64,000 bases of DNA from Sesamum alatum (lineage: Eukaryota; Streptophyta; Magnoliopsida; Lamiales; Pedaliaceae). The notes beneath the pieces were generated by a model that was not told where the DNA came from, did no database searches, and saw only the letters and a list, made by a program, of their open reading frames with translations. The stretch covers positions 3,100,001 to 3,164,000 of the forward strand of contig JACGWO010000003.1 in the NCBI GenBank assembly GCA_034509735.1, in the 5' to 3' direction. Positions 23,439-33,957 of the stretch are shown one piece after another. Every line of letters starts with the position of its first letter. Positions within the stretch are counted from its first letter, which is position 1. Position numbers and translations under genes: made by a program.

Positions 23439-23814
23439 TTTAAAATCTACATTTTAGAAAACAGCGCGCGATCAGCAGAAAATAAAAGACGGTGGTTTGA
23501 TAAAATAATTAAATGCATGGACTTTAGTCATTTAATCCTCCCACTATTTATACGAAAACACGGTACTCTCAAACGTGATTTTCGGGAAATCCTTTCCAAG
23601 TGGGCTTGGGATCCACAGCGATTTTTCCCATACCCCGCTTTTACGATTCGCATGGAAAAGATCCTGTGGGAGGTATTCCATACCATTCTCGTTCCACGAG
23701 ATTCCCAAGATTATTGCCTCACCCTCTCACATGATCCCGAGGACTCCAAGCGAATCATGTTAATTGGGCGTTAGACCCAGCCCAATCGACCGAGCCACGG
23801 ACCCACTGGTACCC

Positions 23815-23905
23815 CACGACTCGTGAGACAGGTAGCAGCAGCCCGCTTTTTCGTTCATGACACAATGCAGCTTCCTTTAAGTACAATAACGTGCCACGAC
23901 TCGTG
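23815..23905 (-). promoter_or_regulatory. Paired CACGACTCGTG palindromes in the E3 leader
   Basis: Two exact copies of CACGACTCGTG (23815-23825 and 23895-23905) lie 80 bp apart. Each is followed by GAGAC, and each has 5-bp inverted arms around one base. The pair, at 78-81 bp spacing, is kept in E1, E4, E5, E6 and the family C element. Function is inferred only; palindromic loops near a packaging region are a common retroelement dimerisation device. Confidence 0.6.
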
Positions 23906-24209
23906 AGACCACGCTATTGACCTAAAGCAGCTTCCTCACTATGCCATGGATTGGAAGGCATGGACAAACTCCTAGAGTTCTGTCCACTTTGTCTAGGGTC
24001 TAATATTTTGACATTGGTCCAACCAATGCGAGAGTAAGTAATGACCGAGATCTCAAATAAATATCTACACATACATCCATAATGCGTAAATAAACCATTT
24101 ATAGCAGTTATACGATAAATAAATAATCCATTCATCCATCATCATAACCACATGCAAAATTAAAGCCTAGCACGCCCCTGTTGGATGATCACGAGCCCGA
24201 ATCCTATGC

Positions 24210-24233
24210 GATCCACTGAGCCCGCAGTGGATC
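24210..24233 (-). promoter_or_regulatory. Leader hairpin of E3 (9-bp perfect stem, 6-nt loop)
   Basis: Arms GATCCACTG and CAGTGGATC enclose the loop CGGGCT on the sense strand. The same hairpin is perfect in E5 and the family C element, has one arm change in E4 and E6, and is decayed in E1. It sits near a conserved ATGATTGGG / CTAGATTGACCATA context in each leader. Confidence 0.65.
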
Positions 24234-24957
24234 TATGGTCAATCTAGGGTTGGTCCTATACTATTACATTAATAGTAACCCAATCATCATACTGATGGGC
24301 CTTGGTCTCTTTTTCTCTTTCTTCACTTCATGGAAAACACCAAGGGGCCTCCCGTCTGGGCTCTCCATGTGGTCCTTCCTTCTTCTCCACCAATTACAAA
24401 AAAGGAAACCTCACTCCTAGTCTACTCTCATTACATATTAAAAAATAGAAACCCCAGCGAAAACCCGGGGGGAGTACATAAGGAGGGAGGTAGAATGCCT
24501 TATTATTCCATGGCAACTAGAAAGAGAGAAGGAGAAAGCAGTAAAAAAGAGGCACACAGGCCCAACAGAAAATAAACCATACATCCGGTCTTAGGGCTCG
24601 CGATCATCCATTTCCATCCAACACACATAATCACATGATCCAATCACATAATTACATAATACCAACAACATATGATTTCCAATCATAAATATCCAAAATA
24701 ATTAATGAATATGTGCACAACGTGTGAAAAATAAAACACAAATATTGGCAATAATATTTTCTCGTTTTAGGAAAACCTTTCCTCATTATTTTAAGTAAAA
24801 TATCCCCGGGATTCCGAATCCAATTTATTTTACTCCTAAAATAATGTCTTTAGAAAAATAGGCATAATTGAACCAAAAAACGATTTTTCAGAATTAATTC
24901 AAAATTAAAACTGAAAAATATTAAAAAATAAAAGAATAATACTGCTAGGGTTTTGAA

Positions 24958-25400
24958 ACCGTAGAAGCAGCAGCTGCCGCCGCGGCCGCCGCCGACGGCG
25001 GCTCGCCGGCACGCGCGCAGGCACTGCCTGGCCGGGCGCCCGCGGCGCAGGCTCCCCTGCCTTGCGCGTGCGCTGGCCTGCTGGCTGCCGGCCGTGCCGT
25101 GCGCAGTGCGCGCAGACGCGCACTGGGCACGCCTGCCGGGCGCGCGCGCGCAGATTCCTTCGTCTGCGTGAGCGCGTGCCTGGCGGCGCCGCCCAGGGCC
25201 CGTCCGCGCCCGGATTCGCAGGCGCGCGCAGACACACTTGTCTGCGTGCGCGCGCGCCTGCGCGCAGCCTTTCTGGCTGCGCGCTTGCCCCCGCGCGGCC
25301 GGCTGGGCGGGCGCGCGCAATCCTCCCTTGCCTGCGCGCGTCTGCCCTGCCGGCAGCGTGCGGCTGCGCGCGGCCAGCCCTCCCGGCTGGCCGGCTGCGT
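24958..25400. other. GC island in the E3 leader
   Basis: About 440 bp of CpG-dense DNA lies within AT-rich leader. It is made of GCGCGCAG...CTGCGTGCGC units that can fold into small stems, such as CAGAC / GTCTG around 25230-25245. Ala/Arg-rich ORFs of 100-190 codons occur in several frames on both strands purely because stops are rare. The E4 version carries extra units, so length is not constrained. Confidence 0.75.
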
Positions 25401-25602
25401 CGTTTCTCGTTTTCCGTTCAATTTTTCCACCCCGTTTCCCAAGAAAAACAGAAAATCACCAACATTCGTAAATTTACACGAATCAAAAATAAAATCGACA
25501 TGCTTAAAAATCAAGAACAATCAAGATTTAATAAAAAACACATGCCAATTTCACGTTTCATGCTTATAACGCACATAAACCCTAGGCCTATACACCGAAC
25601 CG

Positions 25603-25615
25603 GGCTCTGATACCA
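25603..25615 (-). promoter_or_regulatory. Primer-binding site of E3 (initiator Met-tRNA)
   Basis: GGCTCTGATACCA on the + strand is TGGTATCAGAGCC on the sense strand, the standard plant copia site pairing with the 3' end of initiator Met-tRNA. One base separates it from the LTR end at 25617. Confidence 0.95.
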
Positions 25616-26194
25616 CTGAAAGAAAATTCGGTGGATCGTCCCGGGAATTGCGCGAATGCGGAAGCGCGGAAAAATAAACATATTAAAATAAAAGACATGC
25701 TTTTAATTTAAAGAACACGCTCAAGGGGTGTGCCCTTGAGGTTCCCGGGCGTTCGGTGTATTTCATGATCATAAAAAAATTAAATAAATCATGGAGGCCA
25801 TAGAGTTAAAAAATAAAGAGGGACGAAAATCTTAAACGAGACCTACCCGTTGTCGTTTTCGTCTTCAACTGCTACTCGCGTTGTTCCCGTTTTGCACCAA
25901 GACCTCGTTCTTGAGATCCTCCAAATCGTGACACACGATCCACCCACGTATCTTGCACGTCGTGCTAGCAACGAACAAGTATTATTTTTGGAGTGGACGA
26001 ATCAATAACTCGTTATCAATTAACGGTATTGGTTCGTCTAAGTTCTTGATGTTCCAAGAACAAAAAGAAACTAAGAAAAATATTTTCTTGCTAGAGAAAG
26101 AGAGAGGGGGCGGACGAGAGGTAGGAGAGGGAGAGTGTGTGTGTGTGTGTGTTTTTCAAGAATCATCAATCTCTTAAATGTTGGAAGCTAGGGG

Positions 26195-26202
26195 TTTATA
26201 TA
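26195..26202 (-). promoter_or_regulatory. TATA box of the middle family A LTR
   Basis: TATATAAA on the sense strand within CTCTATATAAACCCC, identical in the right LTR (34534-34541). It is the likely core promoter for E3 transcription. Confidence 0.75.
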
Positions 26203-26675
26203 GAGGAAGAGTTTAATCCTCTTTAAACTCAAACTCTAAGAAACCTAATTTGACTAGGATTTTGACCTAGTCAAAGTCCTAGTCAAACTAGTGTTTGACC
26301 TAGTCAAATGAATCCTAGCCTTCCATCTCCCTTTTCCATCTCGACCGTTGATTTTAATTTAATGGAATATTTAAATCCTATTAAATATTCCAAAAGGCTA
26401 AATAAATATAATATAATAAATTAATATTATAATTATTCTTAAGCCTATTAAATCAACCCTTTTAATAAATCCTATTTATTATTTTAATTCCTTTTATCAA
26501 ATAGAAGGAATTAATTTCTCCAAGAAAATATAGGACCCGATTAAAATCTAATTTAATCATTCCTTTACTCCAATATTTAATTCCAAATTAAATACTAAGT
26601 GTGTGTGGATAGTGTGTGACTCTTTAGGTTCACCATTCAGCTAGACTTGGTCGGATTCCTAGAACCCGTCCGTTA

Positions 26676-26706
26676 CCATGGGTGGCCATCTAGCAACGGT
26701 CCATGG
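26676..26706 (-). promoter_or_regulatory. Paired CCATGG element, middle family A LTR
   Basis: The 31-bp block has outer CCATGG repeats and an inner CCGT ... ATGG pair around TGCTAG on the sense strand, allowing G.U pairing in RNA. Counterparts lie at 35015-35045, 53227-53257 (family A) and 59388-59418 (family D). Families B and C have ACGG, which pairs fully (42357-42387, 43955-43985, 50774-50804). Confidence 0.65.
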
Positions 26707-27615
26707 CACTAGAGACTAGGTGAAATATTCGGGGATGAACATTTAGGTTCTAACAGTACACTTGTCCTTCTGTCTTCGGTCTCATCACTTAGGGTCTAGG
26801 GCACGGAAGATGCAGGTACCCATTTTGGACCTAAGTGTCGGTCTGTCCCCACTAAACGCCGCAAGGGAAACCTTTTCCCTTCTGTTCAGTCACTGTGGCC
26901 ACAGATTTTAGGGACAAGACACAGAGCATATATGAGACTCAACTGTCAACACCTTTTTTTACAGGAGACAGATCCTTTCTTGGAAACTACTGTCACTTTG
27001 TACACCCGAGCTGCACTAGACATGGCTTATGACTACTCAAGAGTATTTTGGCAATCTCTCACCATATCTAAGATACAGACCTGATGCACAGGTAAACTCA
27101 GCAGTTCCTCAAGTCAAAGGACTTGGCCTGTACCGTTGGAACCGGAATACACGTCATACCTTGCTGACCATACTCAAGGCCCTCCGTTAGACGGTTCCCG
27201 CGAGTCACCTCAGCCAGCTGCTTCCTAGCATGCTGACCCACTAACACTGCTTAGACGACCTTCGTCACCCGTCGATGAAATACGACAGCAGATGCTTAGT
27301 GCAAGTCTCAAAGGGAATCCCGGTACCCATTTTTGGGATTCCTTGACTTGGAGATTTTCGGACTGATTCGGTAAGACTGATTTCATGGACCTACCTCCAA
27401 GCGTAGTCCCAGTCCCCGAAATCGTTTCTCAGTCCGTGGGCTTTGTTTGCGTAGTGAACAGAAATGTAAATGCAGATAAGTGAACGTAAACAAAGTATTG
27501 CCATATGAATTTTCACTTCTTTATTCATACATATTTTATCAAATACCAAAGAATTGTCTAGACATAGGTTACATATTCCTGCCAAAATTGGCTTACATGG
27601 TCACCTATTCTAACA

Positions 27616-30600
27616 ATCTCCCACTTGACCTTTAAAGCCAATTGCCCATATGCTTAATCCCCATCTTCTCAAGATGTTGCGTATGAGCGCTCTGCGACAT
27701 AGGCTTTGTCAGCGGGTCTGCTGTGTTGTCTGCCGAGTTGACTCGGTCCATCCGGACGTCACCTCTTCCTGCCATTTCTCTAAGAAGATGGTAGCGTCTA
27801 AGAATATGTTTGGAACGGTGATGAGATCTCGGTTCCTTTGCTTGCGCTATAGCGCGTTGTTATCACAGAAGATGACAACGGACTCGGCGATGCTAGACAC
27901 CACACACCCAACTCTTTGGATGTAGTTTCTCATCCAAACCGCTTCCTTAGCAGCTTCTGAAGCTGCTATGTATTCAGCCTCTGTGGTGGAGTCAGCAACG
28001 GTGGCTTGCTTGGAACTTTTGCAAGCTACTACTCCTCCATTGAGTTTGAACACGTACCCCGATTGAGACTTGGCATCATCGTCATCAGACTGGAAGCTAG
28101 CGTCGCTAAAGCCTTCCAGAATTAGTTCTCCATTGCCATAGACTAGGAACATTTCCATAGTCCTTCTTAGGTACTTAAGGATGCCCTTAACAGCATTCCA
28201 ATGTGCCTCTCCTGCGCAGGACTGATATCTGCTTGTTACGCTCAAAGCGTATGCAATGTCAGGCCTAGTGCAGTGGACCGCATATTGTATGCTACCTACG
28301 GCGGAGGCATAGGGGATGACCTTCATCCTTTAAAGTTCCTCATCAGTCTGTGGGGACTGTTTCTTGGATAACTTGATCCCATGCCTCATTGGAAGGAATC
28401 CTCGTTTGGAGTTGTCCATTCGATATCTCTTTAGGACTTTCTCCATATACGAGTTTTGGGTGAGTCCTAACATCCTTTTAGATCTGTCCCTGACAATCTG
28501 GATGCCTAGGATGTAGGAGGCTTCACCCAAGTCCTTCATGGAAAACTGGGTTGACAACCATGCTTTTGTGTTTCCTAACATTCTGACGTCATTACCAATG
28601 AGCAGAATGTCATCCCCATAAAGCACTAGGAACACTATTGAGCTCCCACTGACCTTCTTGTATACACAAGGGTCGGATTCGTTTTTGATGAAGTCATATC
28701 CCCGTATTACTTCATCAAATCGAATGTTCCAACTTCGGGAGGCTTGTTTGAGGCCATAGATGGACTTCTGGAGGCGACAGACTTTCTGTTCTACTCCAGT
28801 GACCGTGAAACCCTGCGGCTGATCCATATAGATCTCTTCTTCAACGAAACCGTTGAGGAAGGCCGTTTTCACGTCCATCTGCCATATCTCATAGTCATAC
28901 CATGCTGCTATGGCGAGCAGAATCCGAATGGACTTAGCCATGGCTACAGGCGAGTAGGTATCCTCAAAATCGACCCCGGGTCGTTGAGTGTATCCCTTAG
29001 CTACAAGCCTAGCCTTAAAGGTTGTGACTTCTCCATCAACGCCAAGTTTGCGCTTGTAGACCCACTTACAGCCCACTGGCTTAACACCTTTCGGTGGATC
29101 TACGAGACTCCAAACTTGCTTTTCGCTCATGGAGTCCATTTCGGCTTTCATGGCCTCAAGCCATTTCCCGGAGTCGATGTCAGACGTCGCTTCTCCATAA
29201 GTCTTAGGATCGTTATCCAAAAGATCGGTCGCACCTAGAAAGCCATATCTCATTGGAGGTCTGGACTCTCTAGTGGACCTACGGAGAACGGGAACGTCAG
29301 TGGTGACTGTGGGCGCTGACTGTATCGGAGCCGGTGGTTCAGGAACCGTGGCTGGCTGTTCCTGAGGCTGTCCTTCATGCCTAGCATGTTGGACTTCTCG
29401 AGGTTGGTCAGCCCTTCGGCTGTCTATCCTGAATCCTCTAAGTGAGGGTTCCGCGGCTTCTTCTGATGGCTGGATTCCATCACTTGATTCCTCAAGGATC
29501 AGCTCATCAGGTTGGATATCCTCCGGGAAGCCTTGCTCCAAGAATACTGCATGTCTTGAAACAAAACACCTTTTGTTCCAAGGGGTCATAAAAGTAATAA
29601 CCCGCAGTTTCTTTAGGGTATCCAACGAACCTGCATAAGCTAGACCTGGATTCTAACTTATCTCCCACTAACCTCTTGACGTATGCGGGGCTACCCCACA
29701 CTTTCAAGTAGTTGTAGGATGCAGGCTTGCTGTGCCATATCTCATATGGCGTTTGGGTCAATGTGCTAGTAGGCGCCAAATTCAATAATTTGGCCGCCGT
29801 TTCTAGTGCATAGCCCCAAAACGATAAGGGCAATTTGGTAAAACTCATCATGGACCGAACCATGTCCAACAGGGTTCGATTCCTCCTTTCAGAGACACCA
29901 TTTAACTGCGGTGTTCCTGGAGGTGTCCATTTTGATATTATACCATGTTCTTTTAGATAGTCTAGGAACTCCGTATTAAGGTATTCACCGCCTTGGTCCG
30001 ACCGAAGGATTTTAATTTTGCAGTTGGTTTGGTTCTCCACTTCAAGTCTGAATTCTTTAAACCTCTCAAGAGCTTCAGACTTGTACCTCATCAGGTAAAC
30101 ATAACCATACCGTGAATGATCATCGGTGAAGGTTATGAAGTAGGAGAACCCACCTCGGGCCTGCGTCCTTAGTGGTCCACATACGTCTGTATGGACCAAG
30201 TCCAACAGACCTGTGGCAAGCCTGCTTCGTCCTACAAAGGGCCTCTTGGTCATTTTCCCTCTTAGACAGGACTCACAAGTTGGTAGATCGTTCAAGTCCC
30301 CAACCTCTAGGTTCTTTGAGTCTACCAACCTTTTCATCCTATCTTGGGATATGTGACCTAGCCTAGCGTGCCACAGACGTGCGTTCCCGTTATTATCTAA
30401 TTTTCGTTTGTGTTGTGCATTGAGGACGAAATTCGTTTGTTGCAAGATATAGAGTCCGTTATGTAATGTACCAAGTAGATGAGCAATTCCACACCTCATC
30501 AAATAAAAGCAATTTTTATTGATTCTAAACTCATAACCACTATTGTCCAACAATGGAATGGAAATGATGTTTTTAATCATACTGGGTACAAAATAAACTT

Positions 30601-31687
30601 GTTCTAAATCTATGCTAATATTATCACTAATCACTAGAGTGGCGGATCCTACTGCTTCTGCCGAGATGGCCTTGCCATTCCCAAGCTTCAGGATCATGTC
30701 CCCGCTACCTAGTTTTCTGCTTCTTTTCAACACCTGCAAGTCATTGCAAATGTGAGCTCCACAGCCGGTATCTAATACCCAAGAGGCAGAACTAGTGAGC
30801 ATATTAACCTCAATCACATATATACCTTGGTTCGAGAAGAGTTTGGGGCACTCTCTCTTCCAATTCCCTTTCTCACGGCAGTTGATACATATGTCATATG
30901 CCTTTGACTGTTGCTTGGAGACAACCTTTCCCTTTCCTTTGCCTTTCCCCTCTTTCGCAATGGGAACACTCTTAGTGTTCGTAGCTGCTTTGACGGCCTT
31001 TCCCTTCCCTTTCTTCTTTTTCCAACGTCCGGCACCCTTGCCTTTCGTATTAGAAGTTGAAGCACCTCCAAACAATACCGAAGGCGTGGACTTCTTAGTC
31101 GTTGCCTCGTATTGCACCAACATATTGATCAACTCATGAATGCCTTTCTCAAGTGCGTTCATGTTGTAGTTGACGATAAATTGGTCAAAGGAGGGTGGGA
31201 GTGACTGAAGGATCACATCTATGTACGTTTCATTATCGAGACCTGCCTTTAGGTCCTCGAGCTTTTCCACCAGGGTAAGCATTTTAACCCCGTGCTCTTG
31301 TACAGAGGATCCTTCTGTCATTTTAGTTCCAAAGAACGCCTTGGTCGCGACATACCTAGTATGCCGGTCTGGGACTACATAGCAATCCTTTAGGCGAGCC
31401 ATAATGGAAGGGACATCGTCTAGCCTTTCATACTGCTTCTGAATCTCATTGGTCATCGAAGCAAGTATGATGCTACGGACCTTCCGGTTATCCTTATGCC
31501 AAGTCTCGAACGTCTCACGTTCTTCTGGCGTGGATCCTTCCGGTAAGGTCCTAGGGAGAGGCTCGTCCATGACGTAGCCTTGATTCTCGTAATCTAGGAT
31601 TATCCTGAGATTTCGCAACTAGTCGTTGTAGTTTGTTCCATTGAATTTGTTTGTCTCAAGAATGGTGGAAAATGGGTTCTTAGACAT
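27616..31687 (-). pseudogene. E4 gag-pol polyprotein, disrupted
   Basis: This sister of E3 has the same domain order. Gag starts at ATG 31685-31687 and has the same TAG at codon 23 (31619-31621) and the same His-to-Asn zinc knuckle. Here gag, protease (DTG) and integrase are in one frame from 31618 to 29507, because the E3 one-base insertion is absent. A different one-base insertion in GAAACAAAACACC, about 29565, shifts the integrase/RT junction. RT continues from about 29625 to 28330, but its catalytic motif reads Tyr-Gly-Asp-Asp (28609-28620). A TAA at 28327-28329 and indels near 27852 and 27905-27920 break RNase H. The polypurine tract is at 27616-27626. The element is dead on several counts. 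Confidence 0.9.
28609..28620 (-). other. Altered RT catalytic motif of E4 (YGDD)
   Basis: The + strand reads GTCATCCCCATA where the other copies read GTCATCCACATA. This changes Val to Gly next to the two catalytic Asp residues, which are retained. Confidence 0.9.
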
Positions 31688-33943
31688 TTTAAAATCTACA
31701 TTTTAGAAAACAGCGCGCGATCAGCAGAAAATAAAAGACGGTGGTTTGATAAAATAATTAAATGCATGGACTTTAGTCATTTAATCCTCCCACTATTTAT
31801 ACGAAAACACGGTACTCTCAAACGTGATTTTCGGGAAATCCTTTCCAAGTGGGCTTGGGATCCACAGCGATTTTTCCCATACCCCGCTTTTACGATTCGC
31901 ATGGAAAAGATCCTGTGGGAGGTATTCCATACCATTCTCGTTCCACGAGATTCCCAAGATTATTGCCTCACCCTCTCACATGATCCCGAGGACTCCAAGC
32001 GAATCATGTTAATTGGGCGTTAGACCCAGCCCAATCGACCGAGCCACGGACCCACTGGTACCCCCACGACTCGTGAGACAGGTAGCAGCAGCCCGCTTTT
32101 CGTTCATGACACAATGCAGCTTCCTTTAAGTACAATAACGTGCCACGACTCGTGAGACCACGCTATTGACCTAAAGCAGCTTCCTCACTATGCCATGGAT
32201 TGGAAGGCATGGACAAACTCCTAGAGTTCTGTCCACTTTGTCTAGGGTCTAATATTTTGACATTGGTCCAACCAATGCGAGAGTAAGTAATGACCGAGAT
32301 CTCAAATAAATATCTACACATACATCCATAATGCGTAAATAAACCATTTATAGCAGTTATACGATAAATAAATAATCCATTCATCCATCATCATAACCAC
32401 ATGCAAAATTAAAGCCTAGCACGCCCCTGTTGGATGATCACGAGCCCGAATCCTATGCGATCTACTGAGCCCGCAGTGGATCTATGGTCAATCTAGGGTT
32501 GGTCCTATACTATTACATTAATAGTAACCCAATCATCATACTGATGGGCCTTGGTCTCTTTTTCTCTTTCTTCACTTCATGGAAAACACCAAGGGGCCTC
32601 CCGTCTGGGCTCTCCATGTAGTCCTTCCTTCTTCTCCACCAATTACAAAAAAGGAAACCTCACTCCTAGTCTACTCTCATTACATATTAAAAAATAGAAA
32701 CCCCAGCGAAAACCCGGGGGGAGTACATAAGGAGGGAGGTAGAATGCCTTATTATTCCATGGCAACTAGAAAGAGAGAAGGAGAAAGCAGTAAAAAAGAG
32801 GCACACAGGCCCAACAGAAAATAAACCATACATCCGGTCTTAGGGCTCGTGATCATCCATTTCCATCCAACACACATAATCACATGATCCAATCACATAA
32901 TTACATAATACCAACAACATATGATTTCCAATCATAAATATCCAAAATAATTAATGAATATGTGCACAACGTGTGAAAAATAAAACACAAATATTGGCAA
33001 TAATATTTTCTCGTTTTAGGAAAACCTTTCCTCATTATTTTAAGTAAAATATCCCCGGGATTCCGAATCCAATTTATTTTACTCCTAAAATAATGTCTTT
33101 AGAAAAATAGGCATAATTGAACCAAAAAACGATTTTTCAGAATTAATTCAAAATTAAAACTGAAAAATATTAAAAAATAAAAGAATAATACTGCTAGGGT
33201 TTTGAAACCGTAGAAGCAGCAGCTGCCGCCGCGGCCGCCGCCGACGGCGGCTCGCCGGCACGCGCGCAGGCACTGCCTGGCCGGGCGCCCGCGCGCAGGC
33301 CCCTTGCCTGCGTGCGCGCGCGCCTGGCCGGCAGCGCGCTGCGCGGCTCGGCAGGCCGCCGCGCGCGCAGGCTCCCCTGCCTTGCGCGTGCGCTGGCCTG
33401 CTGGCTGCCGGCCGTGCCGTGCGCAGTGCGCGCAGACGCGCACTGGGCACGCCTGCCGGGCGCGCGCGCGCAGATTCCTTCGTCTGCGTGAGCGCGCGCC
33501 TGGCGGCGCCGCCCAGGGCCCGTCCGCGCCCGGATTCGCAGGCGCGCGGCCTTGTGCGCGCGCGCGCGCGCAGACACCCTTGTCTGCGTGCGCGCGCGCC
33601 TGCGCGCAGCCTTTCTGGCTGCGCGCTTGCCCCCGCGCGGCCGGCTGGGCGGGCGCGCGCAATCCTCCCTTGCCTGCGCGCGTCTGCCCTGCCGGCAGCG
33701 TGCGGCTGCGCGCGGCCAGCCCTCCCGGCTGGCCGGCTGCGTCGTTTCTCGTTTTCCGTTCAATTTTTCCACCCCGTTTCCCAAGAAAAACAGAAAATCA
33801 CCAACATTCGTAAATTTACACGAATCAAAAAATAAAATCGACATGCTTAAAATCAAGAACAATCAAGATTTAATAAAAACACATGCCAATTTCACGTTTC
33901 ATGCTTATAACGCACATAAACCCTAGGCCTATACACCGAACCG
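31688..33943 (-). other. E4 leader (primer site to gag)
   Basis: It is nearly identical to the E3 leader except for the GC island. The palindrome pair is at 32065-32075 and 32144-32154. The leader hairpin is at 32459-32482, with one arm base changed (GATCTACTG). No conserved ORF is present. Confidence 0.8.
33207..33748. other. Expanded GC island in the E4 leader
   Basis: It is about 95 bp longer than the E3 island. One extra block of about 77 bp lies after GGCCGGGCGCCCGCG (33295-33370). A second, about 22 bp of GCGCGC repeats, lies near 33548-33570. The additions are themselves made of GCGCGCAGG / CCTGCGTGCGCGC stems, so the island grows by its own unit. Long Ala/Arg-rich ORFs on both strands are composition effects. 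Confidence 0.8.
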
Positions 33944-33956
33944 GGCTCTGATACCA
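33944..33956 (-). promoter_or_regulatory. Primer-binding site of E4 (initiator Met-tRNA)
   Basis: GGCTCTGATACCA on the + strand, identical to the E3 site, one base from the LTR end at 33958. Confidence 0.95.
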
Positions 33957-33957
33957 C

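Larger units (their letters stand above)
23439..25602 (-). other. E3 leader (primer site to gag), about 2.2 kb
   Basis: This long untranslated leader has no conserved ORF. From gag outward it holds two CACGACTCGTG palindromes (23815-23825 and 23895-23905), a perfect 9-bp hairpin (24210-24233), an AT-rich stretch and the GC island (24958-25400). Another AT-rich stretch leads to the primer site. All these elements recur in E4 in the same order. Their role is unknown; leader positions suit RNA packaging, dimerisation or translation control. Confidence 0.8.
25617..27615 (-). repeat. Middle LTR of the array (family A, about 2.0 kb)
   Basis: It starts TGTTAGAATAGGTGACCATG at 27615 on the - strand and ends CTTTCA at 25617. 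It includes TATATAAA at 26195-26202, a (GT)n run near 26134-26151, inverted repeats at 26340-26600 and the paired CCATGG element at 26676-26706. By eye it differs from the right LTR at fewer than twenty places, several in simple repeats. It is much less like the deleted left LTR. Confidence 0.95.

Noticed and set aside
24850..25610. Ala/Arg-rich ORFs of 100-190 codons on both strands (also 33099-33926 and 10371-10658)
   Set aside because: They lie in the GC islands, where stops are rare in every frame. Reading frames shift between E3 and E4 through non-triplet indels, and no frame is favoured.
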